A DNA stretch of 64,000 nucleotides. It comes from Deltaproteobacteria bacterium (GTDB lineage: Bacteria; Myxococcota_A; UBA9160; UBA4427). Where the stretch lies: assembly GCA_016713665.1 (NCBI GenBank), contig JADJOR010000005.1:434001-498000 (forward strand), written 5' to 3'. Shown here in pieces: positions 48,687 through 57,915 of this stretch. Under the pieces are notes generated by a model that made no database searches, had not been told where the DNA came from, and saw only the letters and a program-made list of their open reading frames with translations. The translations under genes were made by a program, and so were the position numbers. Every line of letters starts with the position of its first letter. The first letter of the stretch is position 1.

Positions 48687-48790
48687 CGGGCGCTCCCCCG
48701 CCAAAGGCCCATCGGCCTTCGAGGCCCGTCATTCCGAAGTCCCGCGACAAGAAATCCGCCGTTTCCGCCGTCGAGCCGCGCCAGATCGCG

Positions 48791-50395
48791 GTGATGGACA
48801 CGACCCTGCGCGACGGCGAGCAGACGGCCAACGTCTCCTACACGCCGACCGAGAAGCTCCAGCTCGCGCGCATGCTCGTCGCCGAGCTCGAGGTCGACCG
48901 CATCGAGGTCGCCTCGACCCGCGTCTCGGCGGGCGAGATGGAGAGCGCCCGGGCGATCACGAAGTGGGCGAAGAGCGCGCGGGTGATCCAGCGCATCGAG
49001 ATGCTGGGCTACAGCGACGGCAGGAAGTCCGTCGACTGGATCGCCGAGGCCGGGGGCAAGGTCCTGAACCTGCTGACGAAGGGCTCCGAGCGCCACTGCC
49101 TCCAGCAGCTCGGCCAGGAGCCCGCCGAGCACCGCGCCCGGGTCGCCGAGACGATCCGCTATGCGCGACGCAAGCGCCTCACGGTCAACGTCTACCTCGA
49201 GGACTGGTCGAACGGCGTCCGCGACTCCTTCGACTACGTCTTCGCGATGGTGCAACAGCTGCGCGAGCTGCGGGTCGCGCGCGTCTACCTCGCGGATACC
49301 CTCGGCGTCCTCTCGCCCGAGGACGTGACCCGCTTCGTGGGCCTCATGACCGCGACCTTCCCCGCCGTCGATTTCGAATACCACGGCCACAACGACTACG
49401 GCCTCGCGACCGCGAACTGCCTCGCGGCGATCGCCGCCGGTGCCCGCGGCGTCCACACGAGCGTGAACGGCATGGGCGAGCGCGCCGGCAACGCCTCCCT
49501 CGCCGAGGTCGTCGCCGCCATCCACGACCACACCGACTGTCGAACGAGCGTCCGCGAGGAGCGCCTCTCCTCGATCTCCCAGCTCGTCGCGACCTTCCCC
49601 GGCAAGGAGATCTCCGCCAACACCCCGATCGTCGGCCGCGACGTCTACACCCAGACCGCCGGCATCCACGCCGACGGCGACGCCAAGGGCGACCTCTACG
49701 CGACGCGCCTCGCGCCGGGTCGCTTCGGCGGGGCGCGGCGTTATGCGCTCGGGAAGCTCTCGGGCAAGGCATCCCTCGACCAGAACCTGGCCCAGCTCGG
49801 CATCGTGCTCCCCGAAGACGATCGCGACCAGGTCCTCCAGCGCATCGTCGAGCTCGGAGATCGCAAGCACGTCGTGACTCCCGACGATCTCCCCTATCTG
49901 ATCGCCGACGTCCAGAAGACGCCCGAAGACCAGCTCGTGAAGATCGAGAGCTGGCGCGTCGACGTCGCCTCCGGCGAGGCGCCCCGGGCCGAGATCGCCG
50001 TCGCCTACAAGGGTCAGCTCGAGAAGGCCGACGCGACGGGCGACGGCGGCTACGACGCGTTCATGAACGCGCTCAAGAAGGCGGTGCGACCGCTCGGGCT
50101 CGAGATCCCGGCGCTGACCGACTACCGGGTCCGCATCCCGCCCGGCGGGCGGACCGGAGCCCTCGTCGAGACGACGATCACCTGGAAGATCGAGGCCCCG
50201 AGCCCCGCTTCGCGCCGCCTGGTCGGCGAATCCTTCACGACCCTCGGCGTCGACTCCGACCAGCTCGCCGCCGCCGTGATCGCGACGGAGAAGATGTTGA
50301 ACGCCATCGTGAGCCGCCGCGGGAGCGAGCCCGACAGGCGGCCCGCGCGCGAGCGACGCCGCGCCGAGGACGGTGGCACGCGGGCTTCGGGTTGA
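48791..50395 (+). CDS. Alpha-isopropylmalate/citramalate synthase-like protein
   Basis: 534 residues from a GTG at 48791 (next codon is ATG). This start cuts close to the first barrel strand (RQIAVMDTTLRDGEQT), and no ATG/GTG/TTG lies between it and the promoter. A rare ATT at 48731 with GAGG upstream would restore about 20 residues, so the start is uncertain. HMGL-like barrel motifs are DTTLRDGEQT, EYHGHNDYGLATAN (metal histidines), and VNGMGERAGNASLAEVV. The C-terminal LeuA regulatory domain is present (PLGLEIPALTDYRVRIPPGG). The LEDWSNG and GKVLNLLTKGSERHC segments match the alternative LeuA2/citramalate-type group common in Bacteroidetes. It would serve leucine or isoleucine synthesis. 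Confidence 0.87.
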   Translation: MMDTTLRDGEQTANVSYTPTEKLQLARMLVAELEVDRIEVASTRVSAGEMESARAITKWAKSARVIQRIEMLGYSDGRKSVDWIAEAGGKVLNLLTKGSERHCLQQLGQEPAEHRARVAETIRYARRKRLTVNVYLEDWSNGVRDSFDYVFAMVQQLRELRVARVYLADTLGVLSPEDVTRFVGLMTATFPAVDFEYHGHNDYGLATANCLAAIAAGARGVHTSVNGMGERAGNASLAEVVAAIHDHTDCRTSVREERLSSISQLVATFPGKEISANTPIVGRDVYTQTAGIHADGDAKGDLYATRLAPGRFGGARRYALGKLSGKASLDQNLAQLGIVLPEDDRDQVLQRIVELGDRKHVVTPDDLPYLIADVQKTPEDQLVKIESWRVDVASGEAPRAEIAVAYKGQLEKADATGDGGYDAFMNALKKAVRPLGLEIPALTDYRVRIPPGGRTGALVETTITWKIEAPSPASRRLVGESFTTLGVDSDQLAAAVIATEKMLNAIVSRRGSEPDRRPARERRRAEDGGTRASG

Positions 50396-51420
50396 TCCGC
50401 TCCGTCGCGATCCCGCTCCTGGCCCTCGCGACGCTCTTCCTCGTCGGCTGCCAGACCTTCTCCGCGCGCCAGAAGGAGGCGCAGTACAGCCCGACCGAGG
50501 GCGTGCTCGAGGCCGTCGCCGTCCTGCGCCGCCACGTCCCCGACGACACCTACCGCTTCCCGCCGGCCCGCGACTTCACCGGCCGCAACGTCTACCGCGC
50601 CTCGCTGCTGCGCCTCGAGGCCCTCGAGCGCGCCGAGTCCGCGGCGCTCGAGAGCGGCTACATGGACGGCGTCATCGCCTTCGCGAAGGGCCGCGCCCTC
50701 GAGCGCCTGCGCGCCTACGACCTCGCGGCCCAGCACTATCGGGAGGGCGCGCGCCTCTCGAACGAGCTGCGCGCGGCGGCGCTCGCGAGCGCCGAGGTCT
50801 GCGAGCGCCTCGACCAGGCGATCCGGATCGGGATCGATTTCGTCGATCCGGTCTCCGAGGGCGGTGTCCCCGCCCGACCGATCGAGCCCGACGCGGTGCG
50901 CACCGCCCTCGACGATCGCGTGACCCGCCTCTCGATCCTGCTCGACGAGCTCGCCGACGAGGCGCGCGATCGGGACGCGGCCCCTGCGGCCGGTGAGACC
51001 GAGCCCGTCGATCGCCGGCACTATCGCTGGATCGCCCAGGAGGAGATCGAGCACGCCGACATGGTGCGGTCGCGTTATTTCGTCGAGATCCGACACGTCG
51101 TGCCCGACGGGACCGTCGTCGCTCTGCAGGAGCTGCAGCGCGTCGCGACGCGCCACGGTGCGAGCAAGAACCGGCTGCGCCATCTGATGCGGCTCGCCGA
51201 TTTCTACGCGGACCTGGCCCGGGAGTACCTCGACGCGGTGCCCCCGGAGAGCCTGGTCTTCGACCCGGCGCGCTTCCGGGAGCTCGCCGACGCCGCGATC
51301 CAGCTCTACGAGCTGATCGGCAGTCACGATGGTCGCCCCGAAAAGCTCGAGGCGACACGGAACCTCGAGGCCTTCCTCGCCCTCACTCTCCACATCGATG
51401 CCGACCGTTTCGACCGCTGA
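50392..51420 (+). CDS. Lipoprotein of unknown function
   Basis: 342 residues from a TTG overlapping the previous stop (TTGA). A signal peptide with lipobox is at residues 5-20: SVAIPLLALATLFLVGC, lipidated at the cysteine before QTFS. The rest is helical with TPR-like pairs: ASLLRLEALERAESAALES, AFAKGRALERLRAYDLAAQHY, RLSNELRAAALASAEVCERL. I recognise no named family. It is followed by a second lipoprotein overlapping it by 23 bases, so the pair may act together in the periplasm or outer membrane, like the lipoprotein components of trafficking or assembly machines. Confidence 0.72.
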   Translation: MIRSVAIPLLALATLFLVGCQTFSARQKEAQYSPTEGVLEAVAVLRRHVPDDTYRFPPARDFTGRNVYRASLLRLEALERAESAALESGYMDGVIAFAKGRALERLRAYDLAAQHYREGARLSNELRAAALASAEVCERLDQAIRIGIDFVDPVSEGGVPARPIEPDAVRTALDDRVTRLSILLDELADEARDRDAAPAAGETEPVDRRHYRWIAQEEIEHADMVRSRYFVEIRHVVPDGTVVALQELQRVATRHGASKNRLRHLMRLADFYADLAREYLDAVPPESLVFDPARFRELADAAIQLYELIGSHDGRPEKLEATRNLEAFLALTLHIDADRFDR

Positions 51421-53793
51421 GCGCAGGCGAACGCCGAACCGTGCCCCGAAGCACGCGTGGCCGACGCATGCGCGGTCGAAGCTCGCGCGCGAATTTCCCG
51501 GCCTGTTGATCACATCGCTCGGCCTCGCCCTGCTCTTCGGAGCGAGCGGATGCGCCTACCGCAAGGCGGTGGTCGTCGACGACCTGCTCGTCCCGCTGGC
51601 GAGCGACGTCGCCCGGGTTCCGTCTCCGACCGATCTCGCGGCGGCGCGGCTCGCCCGGGTCGCCCTCGTCTCGTCGATCGCGAACTCCGATCGACCCGAC
51701 GCGGCCCTCGCCGCGCTCGAGGCCGCGCCGAAAGACGACGACGAGGAGCGCCTCACGGCCCTCGCGGCCGATCTGCGCAACGCGACCCTCGATGATCCGA
51801 TCGCCTATCGCGACGCCTCACGCAGGCTGCGCCGCCGCTTCGGGATCGATCCCCGCCTCGCTTCCCGCCTCGACGAGACGATCGCCGACGACCCGCTGCG
51901 CATCGCCCGCCGCCGCAAGCGCGACGACTGGCACCGCCTCTTCGCCCGCACCTTCAACAGCGTGGCCGAGCCCCTCGGTCAGAGCGTGATCACCGGCTTC
52001 TTCCTCGCGCCCTACACCCTCGCCAACAGCTTCATCCATTATTTCGCCGAGTTCTCGAACGCCGAGCCGCTCTCGACCACCGGCCGCCAGGCCCTCGTCC
52101 TGCGCCAGGAGTTCCTCGCCGCCCATCCCGAGAGCGAGATCGCGCCGGAGGTCGCCCGGCTCGTCGAGCGCGATCGGATCCGGCTCGAGAAGACGCTCGC
52201 GCGGCGCCGGACGCGCGTCGCGCAGACCGCGATCGACGGCGGGCAGCCGGGCCTCGCGCTCCACCATGCCCGCGCCGCGACGGCGATCCTCGCGCCCCAC
52301 CCCGATCGCAACGCGTCGATCCGACGCAAGGCCGCGCGCCTCACCGACCGCGCCTCGGCGCTCGTCGCCGAGCGCGATCGACTCGCGGCACGGACCCTCG
52401 AAGCGCGTCCGACCGAGCCGTTCCTGCGCGAGAGCGAACGCGCCCTCGCCACGGCGCTGCTCGCCCGGCGCGCCGCACCCGGCGCGCTCGAGCCCGAGCT
52501 CGCACGCCATGCGTCCACCGCCGGATCGGACGGCTACGGCCGCGTCGCATTCATCGACGCCCTGGCCCGGAACGAGGGCGGCCACGAAGAGCCCGCGCGG
52601 CGCGCGCTCGCCGAGCTCGCGGGTCAGGCGCGACATCACGATCCGATGACCCGCCACGCGCGCCAGCTCGTCGAAGACGACTGGCAGAACCCGTGGGATG
52701 CGTTTCGACGCCTCCGCAGCAGCGGCAGACGAAACGCGCTCGCCTATCGCTTCGCCGGCGAATGGGTCAACCGCCCCCGCTACCCGAACCTCTGGCCGCC
52801 GGTCTCCTACCTGATCGATACCCCGACGATCGCGATGACGATCGTGCTCGCGCCCCTGCGTGCACTCATCTCCCCATTCACCGGCTTCCCCGATTTCCAG
52901 CGCGCCACCTCCTCGCCGGCTACCGCTACCTGCTGCGCTATCCGGCCGGCGATCATCAGCGCGAGGTCGTCCGCTGGCTCTACGACTACGAGCGCGACGA
53001 GAAGGCCTTCGGCCGCGCGCTGCGCCTGGCCGATCTGATGCCCGAGTTCCCGGAGAAGGAGCGCCGCGAGCTCGTCGAGAAGACGGCGAGCGAGCAGATC
53101 GGACATCTCGATCGCCTCGACCGCCGCGACCAGCGGACCTCGGTCCTGCGCGGGGTCGCGACCGAATATCCCGACTCCGAGGGCGGCCGCGACGCCGGCA
53201 TGAAGGCACGCAAGGAGCTCGAGAAGGCGAGCCCGCAGAACATCCGCATCACCCGCGGCTTCCTGATCGAGAATCCGGCCGTCGCCGGCGACGCGGGCCT
53301 CGGGCTGAGCCCGAGTCTCCTGAACGGCGACCCCACCGACGGTGAGCTGCATCCGGACGGCGTCGTGCTGCGGGGTGGGCGGGTGCTCGAGATCCTGTTG
53401 CGCGCGGAGGGCCGAGACGAGGACGCGCCTTTCGTGTCGCGCGCGAAGCGGATCTCGAAGCGAAGGCTCGTGCGGCTGACGGCGGCCCTCGACGAGGCGG
53501 TTCGGACCAATGGTCTGGTCGATCCGGGGGCGCGCTTCGAAGCCGACGCGAATCGCGAGACCTATCTCGAGCAGGCGCGCCTCGGGCTGACGGACGACCC
53601 GGACCTTCGCCCGGCCGCGGAGTCGAGTTTCGTCTACCAGAGCCTGCGAGAGCGTTATGGGGCGGTGCGCGGGCGGGACTCGCTGCTGCCCTTCGATCTC
53701 GTCTTTCGCGGGAGCCTCGGGGACTTCAGTCTCGGGGCGTTTCCCCGCTGGCGTCCGCCGCAGGAGACGGACGACGCGTTCCTGTATCGGTAG
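51398..53793 (+). pseudogene. Large lipoprotein of unknown function, frameshifted
   Basis: ATG at 51398, inside the end of the preceding gene. A long basic N-region leads to the hydrophobic LLITSLGLALLFGASGC lipobox. The first frame continues to about 52899 with helical, TPR-like repeats and a hydrophobic segment (VITGFFLAPYTLANSFIHYF). There one base is missing. With repair the protein continues through a conserved-looking GYRYLLRYPAGDHQREVVRW and a mixed alpha/beta C-terminus to FPRWRPPQETDDAFLYR at 53793, giving about 798 residues. I know no homologous family. Normal codon use on both sides of the break suggests an indel error rather than decay. Confidence 0.7.
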
Positions 53794-53871
53794 GCGCGGG
53801 GTTCGAGCTCGCCTCCGGGACCTCGCGCTCTCCGGTCCCCGCTCGCCGTGCCCTGGACCATTGGTCCACGG

Positions 53872-54405
53872 TCATCGGGCCTTGCTTCGCCGTGCCGGGC
53901 TGCGCTTCGGGGGCTCGTTGCTCGCGCCTTCGCTCCTCACGATCGCGCCGACATCGAGAATCGGCGACGCGTCGATCTCCTCCGCGCCGAGCAGCGACGT
54001 GATCCGTTCGAGCGCGGCGACGAGATATCCCTGTTCCCACGCGGGCAGCTTCTTGAAGCGTGTCTCGAAGCGCTCCTGGAGCAGGTCGGGGACGGAGTCG
54101 AGGAATGCTCGACCCGTCGGCGTCAAGGAGACCCAGACCTGCCGGCGATCGTCCTCGCCACGTCTTCGCACCGCGAGGTTCGCGGTCTCGAGACTGTCCA
54201 GGAGGGTGCTGATCGTGGCCTGCGACATGCTGGCCCGGGCGGCCATCTGCCCGGCGGTCGCTTCGCCGGCCTTCGCGAGGATGCGCATGAGGACGACTTG
54301 CGATGCGGTCGTTCCGAGGTCGCGCGCGAGGCCGCGGGAATGTGTTTCGGTGACGCGGATGATTCGGCGCAGCGCGATCAGCGCCTGCTCTGCCAGGTCG
54401 ACCAT
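53872..54405 (-). CDS. MarR-family regulator, EctR-like
   Basis: 177 residues from the ATG at 54405 (MVDLAEQALIALRRIIRVT); a start at 54462 adds 19 residues. The winged helix reads TTASQVVLMRILAKAGEATAGQMAARASMSQATISTLLDSL, with the wing at RRRGEDDRRQVWVSLTPTGR. MarR proteins placed divergently beside ectABC (EctR) repress ectoine synthesis and their own gene in methylotrophs and other halotolerant bacteria. Here the gene faces ectA across about 175 bases, so the same role is inferred. The C-terminal 35 residues are Ser/Arg/Pro-rich and non-conserved. Confidence 0.87.
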   Translation of the reverse strand: MVDLAEQALIALRRIIRVTETHSRGLARDLGTTASQVVLMRILAKAGEATAGQMAARASMSQATISTLLDSLETANLAVRRRGEDDRRQVWVSLTPTGRAFLDSVPDLLQERFETRFKKLPAWEQGYLVAALERITSLLGAEEIDASPILDVGAIVRSEGASNEPPKRSPARRSKAR

Positions 54406-54500
54406 GGCACTCGATGCTCTCGGCTGCGGAAGGGGTCGCCCAGTGTAGCCGGAAAGCTGCAAGACGACCGACGACCGGACACTCGACGGCGGGTCGTCAA

Positions 54501-54534
54501 TCTACTTTGATATCTGAAATAATTCCGGTACCAT
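54501..54534 (+). promoter_or_regulatory. AT-rich ect promoter/operator region
   Basis: The only AT-rich stretch of the ectR-ectA gap. TTGATA (54507-54512), 16-base spacer, TACCAT (54529-54534) is a possible promoter. A GATATC dyad overlaps its -35 and could be an EctR site. Position-based inference. Confidence 0.3.
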
Positions 54535-54579
54535 CGGCCTCCCGTCGAAACGATGACGAGACTGAGAGAGGCTGAAAAG

Positions 54580-55248
54580 ATGAATAAAACCATAGACATC
54601 AGCCGTTTCAGAGAGCGAGGCAGGGAGTATCTGACGACCGGAAAAGTTCAAAATCATAAGGAAGATTCCCATCCGCGAGTCGCATCGAAGGCCGGGGGCG
54701 CACGCATCATCCGCCCTCCGACGGTGCGCGACGGCGTTGCGGTGCACGACCTGATCCGGGCCTGCCCGCCGCTCGACATCAATTCGCTCTACTGCAATCT
54801 GCTCCACTGCACGCATTTCGCGTCGACCTGCGCGATCGCGATCGACGCGGCCGATGGCGAGTCGGTCCTCGGCTGGCTCTCGGCGTATCGCCCTCCGGCC
54901 GAGCCCGAGACCTTGTTCGTCTGGCAGGTGGCCGTCGCGTTCGCCGCCCGGCGGACCGGCCTCGCGCACGACATTTTGGACGACATTCTCGCTCGGGAAG
55001 CCTGTCGTGGCGTCGTTCGGGTGGGCGCGTCGGTGACGGCCACCAACGTGGCATCGCTCGGATTCTTCGAGAGCTTTGCCCGTCGCCGGGGCACGCACGT
55101 CGAGATCGCCCCCTGGCTCGACGAGAGCGAGGCCTTCCAATCGAGACACGACAGTGAATGGTCCATTCGAATCGAAGACATCGAGGCGGGGCATCGCCCC
55201 CCTATCCGCGCCGAACACAGCAATCCACGAGATAGGGGGCCAGCATGA
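54580..55248 (+). CDS. ectA: L-2,4-diaminobutyrate N-gamma-acetyltransferase
   Basis: 222 residues from the ATG at 54580 (MNKTIDISRF), the second of two nearby ATGs. It has AGAGAGG 10 bases upstream and follows the usual N-terminus best. GNAT enzyme that acetylates diaminobutyrate, the second step of ectoine synthesis. EctA-specific segments are present: RPPTVRDGVAVHDLIRACPP, the signature LDINSLYCNLLHCTHFASTC, and VWQVAVAFAARRTGLAHDIL. The first 45 residues are a polar extension with lower GC than the rest. It overlaps ectB by 4 bases (ATGA). Confidence 0.95.
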   Translation: MNKTIDISRFRERGREYLTTGKVQNHKEDSHPRVASKAGGARIIRPPTVRDGVAVHDLIRACPPLDINSLYCNLLHCTHFASTCAIAIDAADGESVLGWLSAYRPPAEPETLFVWQVAVAFAARRTGLAHDILDDILAREACRGVVRVGASVTATNVASLGFFESFARRRGTHVEIAPWLDESEAFQSRHDSEWSIRIEDIEAGHRPPIRAEHSNPRDRGPA

Positions 55249-56576
55249 ACGCGAGAGTCGATTCCCACCGGATCAAGCACGAGACCCGCAATCAGCCGAG
55301 GTCGCTCGGCGCTCGCTCGACGATCTTCGAGCGGCGAGAATCGGCCGTTCGGAGCTATTCCCGGAGCTTTCCCGTGCTCTTCGATCGCGCAGAGGGAACG
55401 CGCATCTTCGATGCGCGTGGTCGCTCCTATCTGGATTTTCTCGCCGGCTGCTCGACCCTGAACTACGGACACAACCATCCCGTCCTGAAAGAGGCTCTGC
55501 TCCGGTACATCCGCGCGGACGGGATCAGCTGCGGGCTCGATCTGTTCACGCGCGCCAAGAGTGAGTTCCTCGAGGCGCTCGAGGGCCAGATCCTCCGGCC
55601 CCGCCAGCTCGATTACCTCGTGCAATTTCCCGGGCCGACGGGAACCAATGCGGTCGAAGCGGCGCTCAAGCTGGCGCGCAAGGTGACCGGGCGAAGAAAC
55701 GTCATTGCCTTCACGAACGGATTCCACGGCGTGACGCTCGGCGCTCTCGCCTGCACCGGAAACCGCCTGCAGCGCCTGGACGGCGACCTGCCCCTCGGCA
55801 ACGTGACACGAATTCCGTATGCGGGATATCTCGGCGACGCATTCGACGGGCTCGGTCTGCTCGAGAAGATGCTCGAGGATCCGTCGAGCGGCATCGATCG
55901 ACCGGCGGCGATCATCCTGGAGACCGTGCAGGGAGAAGGCGGCCTCAACGCGGCGAATGCCGATTGGCTGCGCCGGGTCGAGGCGATCGCCCGCAGCTCG
56001 GGTGCGCTGCTGATCGTCGACGACATCCAGGCGGGCATCGGACGGACGGGCCAGTTCTTCAGCTTCGAATTCGCGGGGATCCGGCCGGACATCGTGACGC
56101 TGGCGAAGTCGCTCTCGGGATATGGCCTGCCGCTCGCGGCCGTCCTCATCCGCCGCGATCTCGATCGTTGGGCCGCCGGAGAGCACAACGGCACCTTCCG
56201 CGGAAACAGCTCGGCATTCGTCACCGCCACGGCGGCACTCGACCACTTCTGGCGGGACGACGCCTTCGCTGCGCGCGCCCAGGAGCTGGGAAAGATGCTC
56301 CGGCTACGTCTCGATTCGTTCGTGATGCAGTTCCCGGAGCTTCGCCTCAAAGGCCGAGGGATGATGCAGGGCATCGAAATGCCCTCGGGCGAGATGGCGT
56401 CGCGAGTCGTCGAGCTCGCATTCGCCGAAGGCCTGATCATCGAGACGAGCGGCCCCCTCGGCGAGGTCGTCAAGATTCTCGCCCCGCTGATCATCGAGCC
56501 CGCGGAGCTGGACGAAGGGCTGCAGGTCCTGTTCGACGCCATCAGATCGGCCAGCAAGGAAGGGTTGCCGTCGTGA
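55245..56576 (+). CDS. ectB: Diaminobutyrate--2-oxoglutarate aminotransferase
   Basis: 443 residues. A class III PLP aminotransferase that makes L-2,4-diaminobutyrate from aspartate semialdehyde and glutamate, the first committed ectoine step. EctB features are the N-terminal ESAVRSYSRSFPVLFDRAEG, FLAGCSTLNYGHNHPVLKEA, QFPGPTGTNAVEAALKLARK, the cofactor aspartate in IVDDIQAGIGRTG and the Schiff-base lysine K288 (VTLAKSLSGYGLPLAAVLIR). Length and context (between ectA and ectC) separate it clearly from other class III enzymes, including the one at 4931. Confidence 0.97.
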   Translation: MNARVDSHRIKHETRNQPRSLGARSTIFERRESAVRSYSRSFPVLFDRAEGTRIFDARGRSYLDFLAGCSTLNYGHNHPVLKEALLRYIRADGISCGLDLFTRAKSEFLEALEGQILRPRQLDYLVQFPGPTGTNAVEAALKLARKVTGRRNVIAFTNGFHGVTLGALACTGNRLQRLDGDLPLGNVTRIPYAGYLGDAFDGLGLLEKMLEDPSSGIDRPAAIILETVQGEGGLNAANADWLRRVEAIARSSGALLIVDDIQAGIGRTGQFFSFEFAGIRPDIVTLAKSLSGYGLPLAAVLIRRDLDRWAAGEHNGTFRGNSSAFVTATAALDHFWRDDAFAARAQELGKMLRLRLDSFVMQFPELRLKGRGMMQGIEMPSGEMASRVVELAFAEGLIIETSGPLGEVVKILAPLIIEPAELDEGLQVLFDAIRSASKEGLPS

Positions 56577-57028
56577 TCGTGCGCAAACTCTCGGATGCCG
56601 TCGGGACCCAGCGGGACGTACGAACCACGTCCTGGCGGAGCCTGCGTCTGATCCTCGCCGAGGACGGAATGGGTTTCTCGTTCCACGTGACCACGATCGA
56701 TGCCGGGAGCTCGATCGAGATGCAGTACCGCAATCATCTCGAATCCGTCTACTGCATCGAAGGGCAAGGCGCGATCGAGGATCTCGGACGGGGAATACGG
56801 CACGACATCGAGCCGGGCATCGTCTACGCGCTCGATCAGCATGATCGACATCGACTCCATGCGACGACGAAGCTGGTGCTCGCCTGCGTCTTCAATCCGC
56901 CCCTCCAGGGCCGGGAAGTCCACGACCGCAGCGGCAGCTATCCGGCCGCCCAGATCGGGTCGGTCGACGAGGGATCGCGTGGAACCCCCGTATCGGCGGC
57001 TCCAGCCGCCCCTCCGGAGAGACATTGA
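56573..57028 (+). CDS. ectC: Ectoine synthase
   Basis: 151 residues from a GTG overlapping the ectB stop (GTGA). A cupin enzyme that cyclises N-gamma-acetyl-diaminobutyrate to ectoine. Family features are VRTTSWRSLRLILAEDGMGF at the N-terminus, SIEMQYRNHLESVYCIEGQG with metal/substrate residues, YALDQHDRHRLHATTKLVLA, and CVFNPPLQGREVHDRSGSYP. The last 20 residues (Ala/Pro-rich) extend beyond the usual C-terminus of about 130 residues. It is followed by a TTGA overlap with ectD. Confidence 0.96.
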   Translation: MIVRKLSDAVGTQRDVRTTSWRSLRLILAEDGMGFSFHVTTIDAGSSIEMQYRNHLESVYCIEGQGAIEDLGRGIRHDIEPGIVYALDQHDRHRLHATTKLVLACVFNPPLQGREVHDRSGSYPAAQIGSVDEGSRGTPVSAAPAAPPERH

Positions 57029-57915
57029 GCGCCCCCTACTACGCGACTCGCTCACCGATGGCCCAGCCGTCTCGGCGACGCAAGGCGCCGGTCGTCTGGT
57101 CGGCCTGGCGGCCCGGGGCGCCGCTGCGCGTCGACGAGAAGCGGAGCTTCGAGGAGAACGGCTATCTCGTCTTCCGCCGCCGCTTCACTCCGGGCGAGGT
57201 CTCGCGGATGCGGACCGAGGCCGACCGCTTGCGCCATGGCGCGGCGGGGCTCGTCGATCCGGAGACCATCGTGCGCGAGCCGGCCGGCGAGTCCATCCGC
57301 TCGATCTTCGAGCTGCATCGCCAGAGTGACGTGTTTCGCGAGCTGACGGCGGACGTCCGACTGCTCGACGTGGCCCGATGGCTGCTCGACGACGACGTCT
57401 ACATCCACCAGTCCCGGCTCAATTTCAAACCGGGCTTCGAAGGCGAGGCCTTCCCCTGGCACTCCGATTTCGAGACCTGGCATAGCGAAGACGGCATGCC
57501 CGAAATGCGCGCCATCTCGGCCTCGATCCTCCTCGACGACAACACCGCCTGCAACGGTCCCCTGATGGTGATCCCCGGCTCGCATCTGCGCTTCTTCCCC
57601 TGCGCAGGCGAGACCCCGGAGGATCACTATCGGGAGTCGCTCCGGCAACAGCGCTACGGCGTGCCCGATCCGGAGCTTCTCACCGAGCTCGCCCGGACCT
57701 ACGGGATCGAGGCCCTGACCGGGGAGGCCGGAACGGTCGTCCTCTTCGACTGCAACCTGCTTCACGCTTCCGCCGGAAACATCACGCCGCTGCCGCGCTC
57801 GAATCTCTTCCTCGTCTACAACGCGGTCTCGAATCGCCTGGGCGAACCGCCGTCCGGACTGCGCCCCCGGCCCGAGTTCCTCGCCAGTCGTCGGCTCGAG
57901 CCCATCGAGCGATGA
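57025..57915 (+). CDS. ectD: Ectoine 5-hydroxylase
   Basis: 296 residues from a TTG overlapping the ectC stop. A non-haem iron(II), 2-oxoglutarate dioxygenase that converts ectoine to 5-hydroxyectoine. The iron triad is H146 and D148 (FPWHSDFETWH) and H247 (NLLHASAGN). The family signature WHSDFETWHSEDGMPEMRAI is complete. Arginine in RSNLFLVYNAVSN binds 2-oxoglutarate. Presence in the operon means hydroxyectoine is probably the final osmolyte. It overlaps the symporter gene by ATGA. Confidence 0.97.
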   Translation: MSAPYYATRSPMAQPSRRRKAPVVWSAWRPGAPLRVDEKRSFEENGYLVFRRRFTPGEVSRMRTEADRLRHGAAGLVDPETIVREPAGESIRSIFELHRQSDVFRELTADVRLLDVARWLLDDDVYIHQSRLNFKPGFEGEAFPWHSDFETWHSEDGMPEMRAISASILLDDNTACNGPLMVIPGSHLRFFPCAGETPEDHYRESLRQQRYGVPDPELLTELARTYGIEALTGEAGTVVLFDCNLLHASAGNITPLPRSNLFLVYNAVSNRLGEPPSGLRPRPEFLASRRLEPIER

